From Hybos culiciformis (taxonomy: Eukaryota > Arthropoda > Insecta > Diptera > Hybotidae), in NCBI GenBank assembly GCA_964007475.1, contig OZ023273.1, forward strand, positions 84,703,712-84,767,711: a stretch of 64,000 nucleotides of DNA, in the 5' to 3' direction. The notes under the pieces were generated by a model. That model was not told the origin of the DNA. It saw only the letters and a program-made list of their open reading frames with translations, and did no database searches. The position numbers and the translations under genes are program-made. Of the stretch, positions 42,821 through 54,743 are shown piece after piece (the first letter of the stretch is position 1; every line of letters starts with the position of its first letter).

Positions 42821-44171
42821 GATTTATTATTAAAAATATACCAAATTGTAAATTTTTTTGCATTTTGAGGTGTTATTGCATTAAAAATTTTCACATCCTG
42901 ATTTTTGATTCAATCGAAGGTTTAACTAAATAGTTCATAATTTAGAATTTTTTCAAATGTTATTTTTACTTAAGTACTAAGTTAATTATATTTATTTTAA
43001 TTATTTTTGATTTAGAATTATAATAACGAAATATGGTGATATATAATATGTACAAAACACATAGCTTCAGTCTACAGAACGGGTTGTGTAAATTTGTAAA
43101 AAAATTTATAATTTTTAGTTGCTTAAAAAAGCAGATGATATTAAATCAAGCTAGATGATATTAAATCAAGCTTACAAAACTTTCAATTATTTCAATATTT
43201 TTAATTTTTTTGAAGTGAAAACTTATTTAGGCGCATTGAATGATTTTTTGGAAGAGGGTAAAAATCTATGTTGGCGTCAGATAAAATGCGACTACGATTT
43301 TCTCCGAAAAGATTGAACCGATTTGCATGAAATTTTGAACCTAGCATTTTTAGCATCCAGAGAATAAAATGACGGAGCGGATTTGCGAAAATAGGTAGAA
43401 ATGATTAATTTATCTTAATTTTCAATCGTTTGTATTTTGTTGATTGAATTATTTATATGTATATAAATAATTCAATGCATATCCGATGCAGGTGAATTTA
43501 TTCACTAGAACTGGCTAAGGTCTATAACTCTATATTATGAATATGCCGTTCCTAATATAAACGCAAAACTACCAGCTCTAATTGGCGGCTTCTTGGGCCT
43601 ATTGAAGAATCCAAAGCTTAGACAAAACTGATCGCCACTTGGCTACTCCGTTAGGAGGACCATTACTAAGTTCTGGCACTACGACTTACTCGTCTGCTCG
43701 GCGTTACTGCCGTGAATGCATGATCTCAAAAATTTCTTGATTATGTGTTTTCGTGCGGGACAGGAGAACATAGTTGTAGGAGGAGACGTTTCTAGTCATT
43801 CCTCGTCTCAACTAAAATTTGACGGTACGCGATTGAGGCGAGAGCGAGAAAAATTACCAGAGATGAGCCATCCTATTGGCTAGAAGGTGTCATATGTACA
43901 TGGAGATGAGTATGTACACATGACATCCTCTATTTTTTGACATGTTTTTGCTTTTGATGTTTTTTTACAGTACAAAAAAGTATTTAATATGTAAAAAAAA
44001 TAAAGTAAAAGAAAAAATTAGTTTTAGTGAAAATAAAGTAAAAATTAAAAAAAAAAAAGGTAAGTGTATCTTAATCTTCCTAACAAGCCATAAATCTTTT
44101 ATAAAATATTTTTTGTTTTAAATTTATTTATCTAAAGAAAATATTCCTGTAATGAAAATCCCATTTATGTA

Positions 44172-44410
44172 AAAAAAACACACGAAGCAGTCATAGGAAC
44201 TGCCGAAAGAAGTTAATACTTAAAAGCTTTAAACTAAGAAATAACAGTGGCTACAAATGATGGGCTGCTCAGTACAAAATGTAAATTAAAATAAAAATCA
44301 GTCCATCAGTCCAAAAGCAGTCCATTATTTGTAGCCATTGGTATTTCATAGTTTAAAGCTTTTAAGTATTAACTTCTTTCGGCAGTTCTCACTGCTTTGT
44401 GTGTTTTTTT
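44172..44410. repeat. Inner hairpin in left arm of the foldback
   Basis: ACACACGAAGCAGTCATAGG and GCCGAAAGAAGTTAATACTT near 44179-44225 are repeated inverted near 44355-44405. The same hairpin is in the right arm (about 46625-46855). Confidence 0.8.
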
Positions 44411-44587
44411 TAATTAGGTGAAATAAAATTATTTAGGAACTTTACCCAAAAATATTCTACTACTGCCGATTTACTAATATTCCCTATGAAAAAGTAATGC
44501 TGAAATTGACTAGATCATAATTATCGTACTTTGCTGCTGTCTGGCACTTTCAGACTTTTTTAATTTGAAATATATGTATATATAGGG

Positions 44588-45187
44588 CAGGGGTTCCCAA
44601 ACTTTCACCAATCACGACCCACTAATTAAAACCCTTAGGTTTTCGCGACCCACCTGTAAAAAAAATTAATAGCATAAAAGTAAAAACTTTAATTCATTGC
44701 TGAAAATGCAATTTCACATAAATAAGACGTTCTGAATGGAAGCAGTAATTTAAAAGCTGCAATGTGTAAAACTGGATATATAATTTGTACTGACAACCAA
44801 AACTGTATCAATTTTTTTAGTTCAACATTGATTTTGAGATCAATACCCCTTAAACAATTCTATCGATTCTTCATCCTCTTTTGTTGATATATCAGTAGCT
44901 GAACCATTTTGAAAAGGATTTATAATCCATGCATTTTTATCGATAATTTCAATTTCGTCGTGAAAACAAAAATATAAATTTTCAATAAGTTTGTCCAAAT
45001 GGTCAATTATTGAAAGAAAATTAATACAAACAACTAAATAATAAAATTTTTGGCGACCCACCTTGAGTCAGCTCTGATTTAGGGCCCAATATTACAAGCA
45101 AAAAAAATTACACATCCTACCAATAACAAAATTAATACAAACAACTAAATAATAAAATTTTTGGCGACCCACCTTGAGTCAACTCTG
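44588..45187. mobile_element. hAT element with CAGGGGTTCCCAAACTTT terminus, TSD ATATAGGG
   Basis: The left end is CAGGGGTTCCCAAACTTT, the right end GAGTCAACTCTG; ATATAGGG is present at 44580-44587 and 45188-45195. The right arm of the foldback has one continuous copy of this site (TATATAGGGTCC in inverse). CGACCCACC motifs lie at both ends. The right end is also tandemly duplicated with its flank (45028-45246). Confidence 0.8.
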
Positions 45188-45246
45188 ATATAGGGCCCAA
45201 TATTACAAGCAAAAAAAATTACACATCCTACCAATAACAAAATTTT
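45028..45246. repeat. ~108-bp tandem duplication across a hAT end
   Basis: Two copies begin ACAAACAACTAAATAATAAA and include the hAT right end, its TSD and the following CCAATATTACAAGC flank. They differ at single bases (ATTTAGGG against ATATAGGG). Confidence 0.85.
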
Positions 45247-45339
45247 TGTTTCTTAAATCTATTATTATGTTAAAAAAAAATAAAAAAAAAAGTATTCTTT
45301 CGATACCTTCACTCTAATAGTCTGATGTTCTAGCCATTA

Positions 45340-46001
45340 AGAACTTCGCTACACTTCAGTTTACAAACACAGAATTCCATGTTTTGCAAAAAAAAGTTGG
45401 TTCGTTCTGTGTTTGGTACTTGGTTTGCCATATAAATTTATTTTTTTTTCTTTCATGGTTTGAAAGTAGGTTCGACACAAACCTAAAAATTTTACTACAT
45501 AGTTTTATTGCATTCAAAAAAAAAAAGGTATAACCTGTCAATTTGCAGAAAATTTACAGAAAAAATCATACTTTAAAATGCTTCGATATAAAAAAAATAA
45601 TAATAAATTGTAGGTTGTCAAAAAGGAAAATAAAAAAAAAAATGTATAACCTGTCAATTTGCAGAAAATTTACAGAAAAAATCATACTTTAAAATGCTTC
45701 GATATAAAAAAATAATAATAAATTGTAGGTTGTCAAAAAGGAAAATAATTAAAATATTTAAAAAAAAAAATTGAATATTATTTTTATTTTCCATTTTTTC
45801 TTTAAATTAAAAAAATTCATTTTTTTTTTTTTAAATTAAAAAATTAAAATTTTATTTTACAAAGAATTTTTTTTTAATTTTACAAAGAATTTTTTTTTAA
45901 TTTCAAACCAAACCATCTTTTATAAGTGTGTCACCCCATTCGCCAACCTATTTTCAAACCAAGAAATTCATGGTTGCTAACCTGAAGTTTAGCGAAGTTA
46001 T
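45340..46001. repeat. AACTTCGCTACACTTCAG repeat, copy 2
   Basis: It starts AACTTCGCTACACTTCAG and ends CTGAAGTTTAGCGAAGTT and matches 27101-27650 nearly throughout. An internal ~110-bp part (AACCTGTCAATTTGCAGAAA onward) is duplicated at 45531-45745. It interrupts the left tRNA-like end of repeat copy B; TAAG on both sides may be the TSD. Confidence 0.75.
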
Positions 46002-46034
46002 AAGCCATATTGTCCATATAATATCGGCTTTCTA

Positions 46035-46116
46035 AAATATAATAAAAAAATATAATAAAAAAATATAATAAAAAAATATAATAAAAAAATATAATAAAAA
46101 AATATAATAAAAAAAT
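46035..46116. repeat. 13-bp tandem repeat AATATAATAAAAA
   Basis: About six units of AATATAATAAAAA stand in a row. Copy A of the tRNA-like repeat lacks this expansion. Confidence 0.9.
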
Positions 46117-47536
46117 TCTAATAAACCACTACTCATTGTTTTGTTTTTGTTCTTGTATGAGAATAAGAATACTCAAAATACGATCAAGATTCGAATTTGA
46201 AAATTGTACACAAAAAAAAGAGTGGTTATTTATTAGAATTTTTTTATTATATTTTAGAAAGCCAATATGGTATGGACAATATGGCTTAGTGGCTAGCACA
46301 TCAGACTATAATAGTGAAGGTGTCAGGTTCGATTCCCAAAGAATTTCATTTTCATTTCATTTTTTTTAACATAATAATAGGTTTAAGAAACAAAAATTTT
46401 GTTATTGGTAGGATGTGTAATTTTTTTTGCTTGTAATATTGGACCCTATATATACATATATTTGAAATTAAAAAAGTCTGAAAGTGCCAGACAGCAGCAA
46501 AGTACGATAATTATGATCTAGTCAATTTCAGCATTATTTTTTCATAGAGAATATTAGTAAATCGGGAGTAGTAGAATATTTTTGGGTAAAGTTCCTAAAT
46601 AATTATAGTTCACCTAATTAAAAAAAACCCACGAAGCAGTGATAGGAACTGCCGAAAGAAGTTAATACTTAAAACTTTAAACTATGAAAAAACAATGGCT
46701 ACAAATAATGGACTGCTTTTGGACTGATGAACTGATTTTTATTTTAATTTACATTTTGTACTGAGCGGCCCATCATTTGTAGCTTAGTTTTAAGTATTAA
46801 CTTCTTTCGGCAGTTCCTATGACTGCTTCGTGTGTTTTTTTTTACATAAATGGGATTTTCATTACAGAAATATTTTTTTTCTATAAATAAATTTAAAACA
46901 AAAAATATTTTATAAAAGATTTATGGCTTGTTAGGAAGATTAAAATACACTTATCTTTTTTTTTAATTATTACTATATTTTCACTTAAACTAATTTTTTC
47001 TTTTACTTTATTTTTTTTTACAAATTGAATACTTTTTCGTACTGTAAAAAAACATCAAAAACAAAAACATGTCAAAAAATAGAGGATGTCATGTGTACAT
47101 ACTCATCTCCATGTACATATGACATCTTCTAGCCGATCGGATGGCTCATCTCTCGTAATTTTTCTCGCTCTCGCCTCAACCGGGTGCCGCCAAATTTTGG
47201 TTGAGAGTAGGAATGACTAGAAACGTCTCTCATCCTACAACTGTGCTCTCCTGTCCCTCTCGCAAACACATAATCAAGAAATTTTTGCGATCATGCATTC
47301 ACGGCAGTAACAGCCGAGCAGACGAGTAAGTCGTAGTGCCAGAACGTAGTATGGGTCCTCCTAACGGAGTCCCCAAGTGGCGATCAGTTTTGTCTAAGCT
47401 TTGGATTCTTCAATAGGCCCAAGAAGCCGCCAATTAGAGCTGGTAGTATTGCGATTATATTAGGAACGGCATATTCATAATATAGAGTTATAGACCTTAG
47501 CCGGTGCTAGTGAATAAATTCACCTGCATCGGATAT

Positions 47537-48832
47537 CATCACCAGCACCTAAAGATAAAGGAAAAAATTCATATGCGTTATCATAATTCACAACTTGCCT
47601 TTAATTTTGTATAAAAAAATAGATATGAAATTATTTTCGAAAATGCACCTCTTATGATTAAAAGAAATGTATTTCCATCAAAAATTCATACGAAAAAAAC
47701 AAAACACAAGAGCTGTCATGGGACACCCGATTGGAACGTAGTTCCTTAGCGTACATATAAGTAATTTTCATTTTTTATCAATTCAAAATTTTATTAATTT
47801 AAAAAGAAACTTTTTTCTACTTTTCCCAGTTTTCTCTAATTTTGCATTTTTTTCATTTAAAGAAACCTTTTTTAAGGAGCAATTTTAAACTTTTTTTCGA
47901 ATTTCGAAGATCTTTTTTTGACATCGAAAATTCAAAAAGCTAAAACTAACTACTCCCAGATGCCCTTCAAATGACATCTTTTGAAAAATTCTGCGATGCC
48001 TAAAAAAAAAGTTGTAAAAGTAGACTTTTCGAAAATAATTTTTTTCACAAACATTTACCTTAAAAAAACATACACAATTTTTATTTACATTGAAATTAGT
48101 ACGAAAATCTGATTAGTAATAGTACGAAAATCTGAATTTTATTTAAACTATAAAATATTAGTTAATAATAAAAATTAATATTTTCGAAATATTTTATTAA
48201 TATTTTATAAAATCAAATAAAATTTAAGTTTGTCAATTTTCATACAAAGTTCAATAAAAAACTATTACTATTTGCCGCGAGAGGGACTGTTTATTTGCCG
48301 CGAAAGGGACTGTTTACATTTTATCAAATCATATAAAATGCGACGGCGTCGACTCATTATTTAAAATTTAAAAAAATTAACAGGTATCGTAAATATACTT
48401 ATAAATTTTAATTTTTTGTTTTTGTTGTTTTTGCAACACAAAAAAAAAAGAAATATCATAAGCCAAAATATCAAAGTATCGAAATATTTAACGCCGGCAG
48501 ACGACTTGACTTGGAACCGAATAGCGCCTTTATATTGGCAAAATAATACTGACAAAATTATACAAGATTTTTATTTACATTGAAATTAGTATGAAAATCT
48601 AAATTTTATTTGAACTATAAAATATTAATTAGTTAATAATAAAAAATTAATATTTTCTAAATATTTTATTTTATAAATATTTTATTTTATAAATATTTTA
48701 TAAAATCAAATAAAATTTAAGTTTATCAATTTTCATACAAAGTTCAATAAAAACACAAGAACCGTCGCGGGACGTCTGATAGATGTGAAACATCGGAATT
48801 ATTTTGTACAAATAATATTGATACATAGATAA
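47537..48832. repeat. Inner part of composite element, direct repeats
   Basis: 47537-47760 still pairs in inverted form with about 53870-53990 (GGAACGTAGTTCCTTA against TAAGGAACTACGTTCC). A ~190-bp direct duplication follows at 48076-48265 and 48566-48755, each ending CATACAAAGTTCAATAAAAA. TTTGCCGCGAGAGGGACTG is repeated in tandem at 48273-48313. No gene. Confidence 0.7.
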
Positions 48833-48967
48833 TAGCTTGTTTACACTTAGCTAATTTAACATGTTCGGACAACGAACACGTTCCGTTGGTGTTTTTTCTG
48901 GTGTTTTTTCATAGTAAAAAAATGAAAACAGAAACACGTTCTTCAACATGTTTCTACAAAAACATGT

Positions 48968-51900
48968 CGTCGACTGATAATTATATTAGTCCATACGCCC
49001 TTGAGATAGTTTCGAGTAAATCGCATTTGAAAGTTTAGGTAAAATTGATGAAAAAACTGGCCGAAAAAAGTACGGTTTTTTATATGCACGAATCAAGTCT
49101 TAATAATTTTACACAAGATTCTGCAATCAACATATTAATAAGTGATCATTTGAGAAAGTGATTGGACTGTTAATCAACGCACCTCAAAATATCGTTTTAT
49201 TCCACCTCATACATTTAAATTTTTTGTTTTACACTTTGTATGATATGGACTAAAAATGAATGGATATGGAATAATATAAAAATTAAAAAAAATAATAAAT
49301 TTATAAGAGAATTTGAGACATTCCTAAACAAATGAAAAAAGAATTTATTTTATAATTATAAAAGTATTATTTTTTTTTATATTTATTTCATATTTCATAT
49401 TTTTTTGATATACATATTTAAAAAAATTATCAATAGTACATAAATCCAAATACTAAAAATAAGATTCACAGCTTATTTGTTTCTTAAAACTAATTTTGGT
49501 TTAACCTAATCACAAAATTGTATTTCCCACTATATTATAGTTTTCAGTCTGTTAATTTATTTTTATAAGTAATTTGTACTTTGAGTAATTTGTATTTTGA
49601 TATAAAATACATAAATTTATAAGTGAAAACATCTTGATATAAAATAAAAAAAGTGAAATATAGTTTAATTTATATTAGAAATCAGGCAAATTTAAATAAA
49701 GCCTAAGATTTATATTTTTCCTTAGTTTAATTGTTATTAAATATAAGTACTCTTACTTGATTTATTAAAGTATATTGAGATCTAACACATCACAAAAATC
49801 GATTTTTCATAAAAGTTTTACATAAAGTTTTACTTATTTCACAGTTTCTTATTTTAATTTTTTTTTTTAATGTAATTAATTTATAGTTTTTTCTATATAA
49901 TATTTTACTAAAATCAAAAAATAAAACAAAATCCTTCATGGATATAAAAAATTCAAATATTAATAACAGTAATAAGAAAAATATAGGTACATAAAATCAC
50001 AGTCTTACTGATTTAATAAAGACTTAATATAAGTTTGATCAATTTCTGGTAAATATGGTATTAAATCTTTTAAATCTAAAATTTTTTCTCTGGATAACCC
50101 AGATTTTGAGGAAAGTGTCGGGACTTCTTTTTCAATAATATTTTTTGGTGTTGGTAAAACTTTTTTTGTAGCTTTTTTTAATAAATTAATTGAATTGAAA
50201 TTTAAACTTTGAAATGACGTTTTGAATTTTAAAATAGTAGGGAACTGTTTTTCTTATTGAATTATTTTTATTTTAGTAAAAGGCACTAATTTATAATCTA
50301 ATTGATCAGCTATACTCGAAAACGACTTAAAATCTATTGAATTCATTTGTAGAAGCTTCAATTTTGTTTTGTCGAATTGGGCAGCCTTTAACAATTTGAA
50401 CAAATGAAGTGGACTGTGTATTTCTAAACCTTTTAAATGTCTATCGATGACTGAATGTACACAATCCACTTCTTGAATTTGGGAATGTCCTGGAATTGAA
50501 TATTTGTGAAATATTGTCTTTAAATTGTTTTTTTGCAAAAATAATTTGATAGCTGTAGAATTTATTCTATTTTTATTTTGTGGGACGCAAGCATCACTCC
50601 ACAATGTAATTATTTTTATATTTGGGTAGTCTTGAGTTAATTGCTCAAGAATTTTTACTAGTGCAGATGATATGTCATTACCCGATCTGTCGCTATGAGC
50701 TTCTGTCCACAAAGCGCAGTAAGTCAATTTCGGTGTGTTTGGTAATTACTGTAGCAGTTAAATTAAAAGTGTTTAGTTTACGCTTATAGTAAAAAGAAGA
50801 AGCATATCCTCTTGGGAGAGAAAATACGCTCTGCAAATCATAACATACCACGCAATGATCATTATCAATATCAGATCTATCTAGATCTCTATCACATTTC
50901 GCCAAAGTTTTTTCTCTTTGGTGCAATTGATACTGTAAAAATTCCGCTCTTGAATGATTTGTTTTATTTTTGAATAAGACACACTTATCGCACATATCTT
51001 TCTTAGGTTTGTGGAACGAGTAATTAAATTCTGTATTGAATATTTTGCGATACATAACTAAGCTAATAGGATTCAAAATTTTTTCTTTGTACAATGAGTA
51101 CATTTTCGTTAGGGTCAAATGATTTTCAAGATATTTTTTGGTAGAAGTCGCTCGGCAGTAATGGGAGTGTATCACTGGAAAACTATTGATATGATTCCGA
51201 ATTTCTTTCATTTTAATTTCAGGACAAACCCGTTTTACATGTTTTCCTCTTTTCATGGGTATAGGACTACCGGTTACCTTATCAGTTAAATTGTTAAAGC
51301 AATAATAGATTCTCATTTTGGTTACGCAAAGAGTATTTAAAAAAAAAGTTCTGCATACACGATGAATTCTTTCTTCTAATTCAAAATAAAATTGATACGA
51401 TGCATTTTTGACTGTCGATGTCAATTGACGACGACGTTTGACAGTTTCTTTTTTTACAAATTTTAAATAAAATTTTATTTTATCATCATCGTTTAGCTCC
51501 CAAAATTTATTAAATATCAAATTGCGGTCGGATGTCGTGAAATTTATTGTGCACATAAAAAAACAAGTTGACTTACATGGTGGCTTCAGTTCTTTTGGTG
51601 GTATTTCTTTATTATTGCTGTTCACATACATTTTGCCACTCTGTCGCAGCTTTTTCCTTATATTTGATTTCCACAATTCAGGATTTTTTCTTTTTTTTCT
51701 AGAAACTGGAGGAGTTCCCATTTCTGGAAAAGAATACACACGTTGTTAAATTTAATATATAAAACAATCATAATAATTAATAATAATATTAGATGTAATT
51801 ACCTGAAGAACTATAATTTGATGGCAAGTTTCTATAAAATAGTTCATCATCAAATAGCAAATCGCTTCTTTTTTCTTTTGTAGTTTCCAATTTGAATGTG

Positions 51901-52906
51901 TTAAAATCAGAATCATTATCAACATTATCGACTATAGAGAAAAAGTTGTATATTGTATTAATTATTATAATATGGAATAAGTATTATAAAATAAAAAAAA
52001 AACATAATTATTAGTAATATTACGGGCTTTTTCTTTTGTAGTTTCCAATATGTTAAAATCCGGATCTTTGTCAACATCATCGGCTAGAGAGAAAAAAGTT
52101 TTAAATAGTTATAATTAAATATGGAATGTTTGTTACAAATAAAAATTAAATTACCAGAAAAATCTAATGCATCAGCTTCATCATCAAGATTTTTGTAAGA
52201 AGTTATGATTTTTTTTCTAAAGTTTTTGGAAGGGGGTCTCATTTTTATAAATTCCTCCAAATCAAATTCACTTGAATCATCCTTCTCATCCGAAGATAAA
52301 ATTTCATGCTGCATGCTTTAATAATTTTTTAATTTAAATTTAATTTTTAAATTTTGTTATATTTTTATACTTACTCTAATAAAATTTTATTTAAAACTGG
52401 TGGCGGAGATGAAGACATAACGTCCGTGCTTTCTGAAATTTCTAATAAAACTAAACTTTATTTCTGTATCGCGCAATTTCTTTTTCCAAGGACATGGCAT
52501 AATTTAAGGCCCAAACAAATTTTTTTTATTTTATTCCATATCCGTACAAAGTATTTATTAATGTGGACGTGGAATAATATAAAAAATCAGTTTACCTTAG
52601 AAATTTTTTTAGTACATAACCGTTAGTAGTACACATGGACTACTATAATAAAAACATAAATTAATCGCCAAATATAAGAATATGGACCATAAATTTCATA
52701 AATTTGGCGTTTGGAATAATACAATCGAAAATTTTGAAATTGGATAGGATATGGAATAAAACGTATACTTGATATCTCAAAAACGGTAATAGATACAGAG
52801 AAACGGGTGAGAAATTTGAAAAGCCCTTGCTTGAAAACCTGTAACTGTATACTTCGATAGAAATATCCGAAAATGGCGAATGGACTAATATAATTCTCAG
52901 TCGACG
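48968..52906 (-). mobile_element. 3.94-kb DNA transposon, TIR CGTCGACTGA, TSD ATGT
   Basis: A 32-bp TIR with two mismatches (CGTCGACTGA at both ends, then AATTATATTAGTCCAT) bounds the element, and ATGT is duplicated at 48964-48967 and 52907-52910. The empty MITE copy at 56783-57262 has a single ATGT at this point, so the ends are exact. It encodes one spliced gene on the minus strand. Both subterminal regions contain repeats of a TGGAATAATATAAAA-like motif. Confidence 0.9.
50005..52314 (-). pseudogene. Spliced transposase-like gene (DUF7869-type), frameshift and stop
   Basis: Exons by splice sites and phase: 52314-52155, 52083-52024, 51931-51803, then 51723 to 50005; all three introns are phase 1 with GT/AG ends. 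The N terminus is acidic (SSDEKDDSSEFDLEEFIKM) and exons 2 and 3 encode similar acidic segments. The large exon starts with a basic RKKRKNPELWK, then a zinc-like CDKCVLFKNK, CYDLQSVFSLPRGY, the signature ITLWSDACVPQNKNR, and GHSQIQEVDCVHSVID. The spacing of YDLQ, WSDxCxxQNKNR and GHSxxxxD resembles a family I recall as DUF7869, probably an RNase H-fold DDE/D nuclease; this was not checked. A one-base frameshift lies near 50727, and an in-frame TAA at 50254-50256 is followed by 82 further conserved-looking residues ending in SLLNQ (stop 50005-50007). As it stands it is inactive, unless these are sequencing errors. Confidence 0.7.
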
Positions 52907-53256
52907 ATGTTAGTTTTCAGGGATGAATGAGTAATTTTTGAATAATATTTTGTTAGGCAATATTCAGTATGCATTAATTTTTACTTGGTATGTCATTTTT
53001 GACTTTGAAATTTTATACAGGTGGAGATACACTCAAGATAAATGACGCGCGAGTTCTTAACCTTGACACAACTTCATATATTTTAACTTTTTTGGGCGCG
53101 TCAGTTCCTTTGAGCTTATCTCCGGTATTATTTGAAATTGTTTATCTGACAGAGCTAAAAATGTTAACATATGAAAAACATCGTTTGAACGGTCGATTTT
53201 CCAAAGATGTTTAACTCCTTTCGAACATGTTAAATTAGCGAAGTGTGAACAAGGCA

Positions 53257-54476
53257 TAACTTTGATAGAATTTTTGATTTTTATTTCATGGATGTGTTCT
53301 GATTTCTGTTTTAATTCCATTAATTATTAATGCAAACTAAAGAACACAATATTTATTAAAATAACTAAAAATATTGAAAAACCTAGATGTTTGAATAGCA
53401 CGAACGATTTCTTTAATGTATCATAAGATTATTAGTTTTTTTTTTGAAAAAATCCAGTTTCTAAGTTAGTTCTTATTTCATTCGTACGACGGTGCCAATC
53501 ATTCTGTATGTATTTTAATAAATTTGCATTGTAGCATAATAAAGTCAACCACGGTTTTGCACTAAGTGACAAGACAACAAAAAACGAAATAAATAGTCCA
53601 ATTTCAAACTTCCAAATTTGAATGTGCAAAAAAATTAAAAAAAAAGTTTAATTAACAAATAAAAAAATATTATTTTGCTTAAAAAAGTGCGATGAGTTTT
53701 GCGTTTTATTTAAAAAAAATAAAATTTTTAAAATTCAAATAAATAAAATATAGTGAATTTAAAGAATTTTAAAAAAATTCAATATTTCAAAATTCAAAAA
53801 AAAATTTTTTTTTTACCTTTTTTTTATCATATGTTTAGCGACACTAAGTGTTCAAATTTTCTATAAATTTTTCCACAAGAGCGTCTGATAAGGAACTACG
53901 TTCCAAAAAAAAGGTAATCGGATTACGATTTTAATAAAGTGTAAGAATTATCGATGTCGATTACGCATATTTCGTTTATTATTGTTTTGTTTATTTTTTT
54001 ATATCAACTAGAATTTTATATACATATAAATAATTCATACTAAATCAACAAAGTACAAACGATTGATTAAGATAAACCTTAATTTGAAACTTAATCATTT
54101 CTACCTATTTTCGCAAATCCGCTCCGTCATTTTATTCTCTGGGTGCTAAAAATGCTAGGTTCAAAATTTCATGAAACTCGGATCAGTCTTTTCGGAGAAA
54201 ATCGTAGTCGCATTTTATCTGACGCTAAAATAGATTTTTACCCTCTTCCAAAAAATCATTCAATGCGCCTAAATTTTGTTTGTGTTCACTTCAAAAATAT
54301 TAAAATAATAGAAAGTTTTCTAATTTTGATTTAATATCATCTACATCTAATATTCCAGATTATTTTTTCATTTTTGCTTTTTTAAGCAACTAAAAATTAT
54401 AATTTTTTTTTACAAATTTACACAACCCGTTCTCTAGACTGAAGCTACGTGTTTTGTACATATAATATAACACCAT
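53257..54476. repeat. Inner part of composite element and right TIR, inner segment
   Basis: 53257-53860 is AT-rich with no gene. From about 53870 to 54465 the sequence is the inverse of the left TIR (AAATCCGCTCCGTCATTTTA, CGTAGTCGCATTTTATCTGA and others). TATAACACCAT at 54466-54476 is the target duplication of LINE-4. Confidence 0.75.
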
Positions 54477-54743
54477 TTTATTTATTTATTTATTTATTTC
54501 AAAGATCGTTACATTTCTTACAATTTTGTACTACATTTAATATTAATTTTAGTAAAAAAAAATTTACAACTATTATATATTACTAATATAATTAGGCCGT
54601 GCCTGATAGTATGATATTTAACAATGATTACATAGTTTTGAACTATACTAGGTACAAAGTAAAAAGATAAAAAAAAACTTTAAGACTGAAAAAAGAAAAA
54701 AAAAAAAAATATGTTATAACTAAAACTAAACTTAACAATTAAT

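Larger units (their letters stand above)
42085..43478 (+). repeat. Left TIR of the composite element, outer part
   Basis: It matches, in inverted form, 60907-61885 and then 53990-54465. It contains the CAGGGATCCCTG array, a tRNA-Ser-like sequence and AT-rich DNA; a segment with GACGGAGCGGATTTGCGAAA near 43370 is conserved at both ends. The TIR resumes at 47537 after the foldback. Confidence 0.85.
45290..46350. repeat. Palindromic repeat with tRNA-like ends, copy B
   Basis: The right end (46268-46342, plus) reads GGACAATATGGCTTAGTGGC and has box B GGTTCGATTCC. The left end (minus) is split: its 3' half at 45300-45335 (CCTTCACTCTAATAGTCTG) and its 5' half at 46003-46020 (AAGCCATATTGTCC), separated by the AACTTCGC repeat. 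The centre has the same TTTCTAAAATATAATAAAA and GAATACTC motifs as copy A. Confidence 0.65.
43479..47536. mobile_element. 4-kb foldback nested in the left TIR
   Basis: The ends are ATATCCGATGCAGGTG and CACCTGCATCGGATAT. The arms (43479-45275 and 46368-47536) are inverted repeats with few differences; they include a block near 43560-43880 that is less AT-rich than its surroundings (AATTGGCGGCTTCTTGGGCC region). The uninterrupted right TIR of the composite element has ATAT at the matching place, consistent with a TSD inside ATAT. The loop is tRNA-like repeat copy B. No ORF is conserved. Confidence 0.8.
48833..53256. mobile_element. Harbinger-type MITE, copy 1, split by a DNA transposon
   Basis: The ends are TAGCTTGTTTACACTTAG and its near-inverse GAAGTGTGAACAAGGCA, flanked by TAA on both sides. 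Its halves, 48833-48967 and 52911-53256, match the continuous 480-bp copy at 56783-57262. The break holds a 3.94-kb transposon. Confidence 0.9.
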
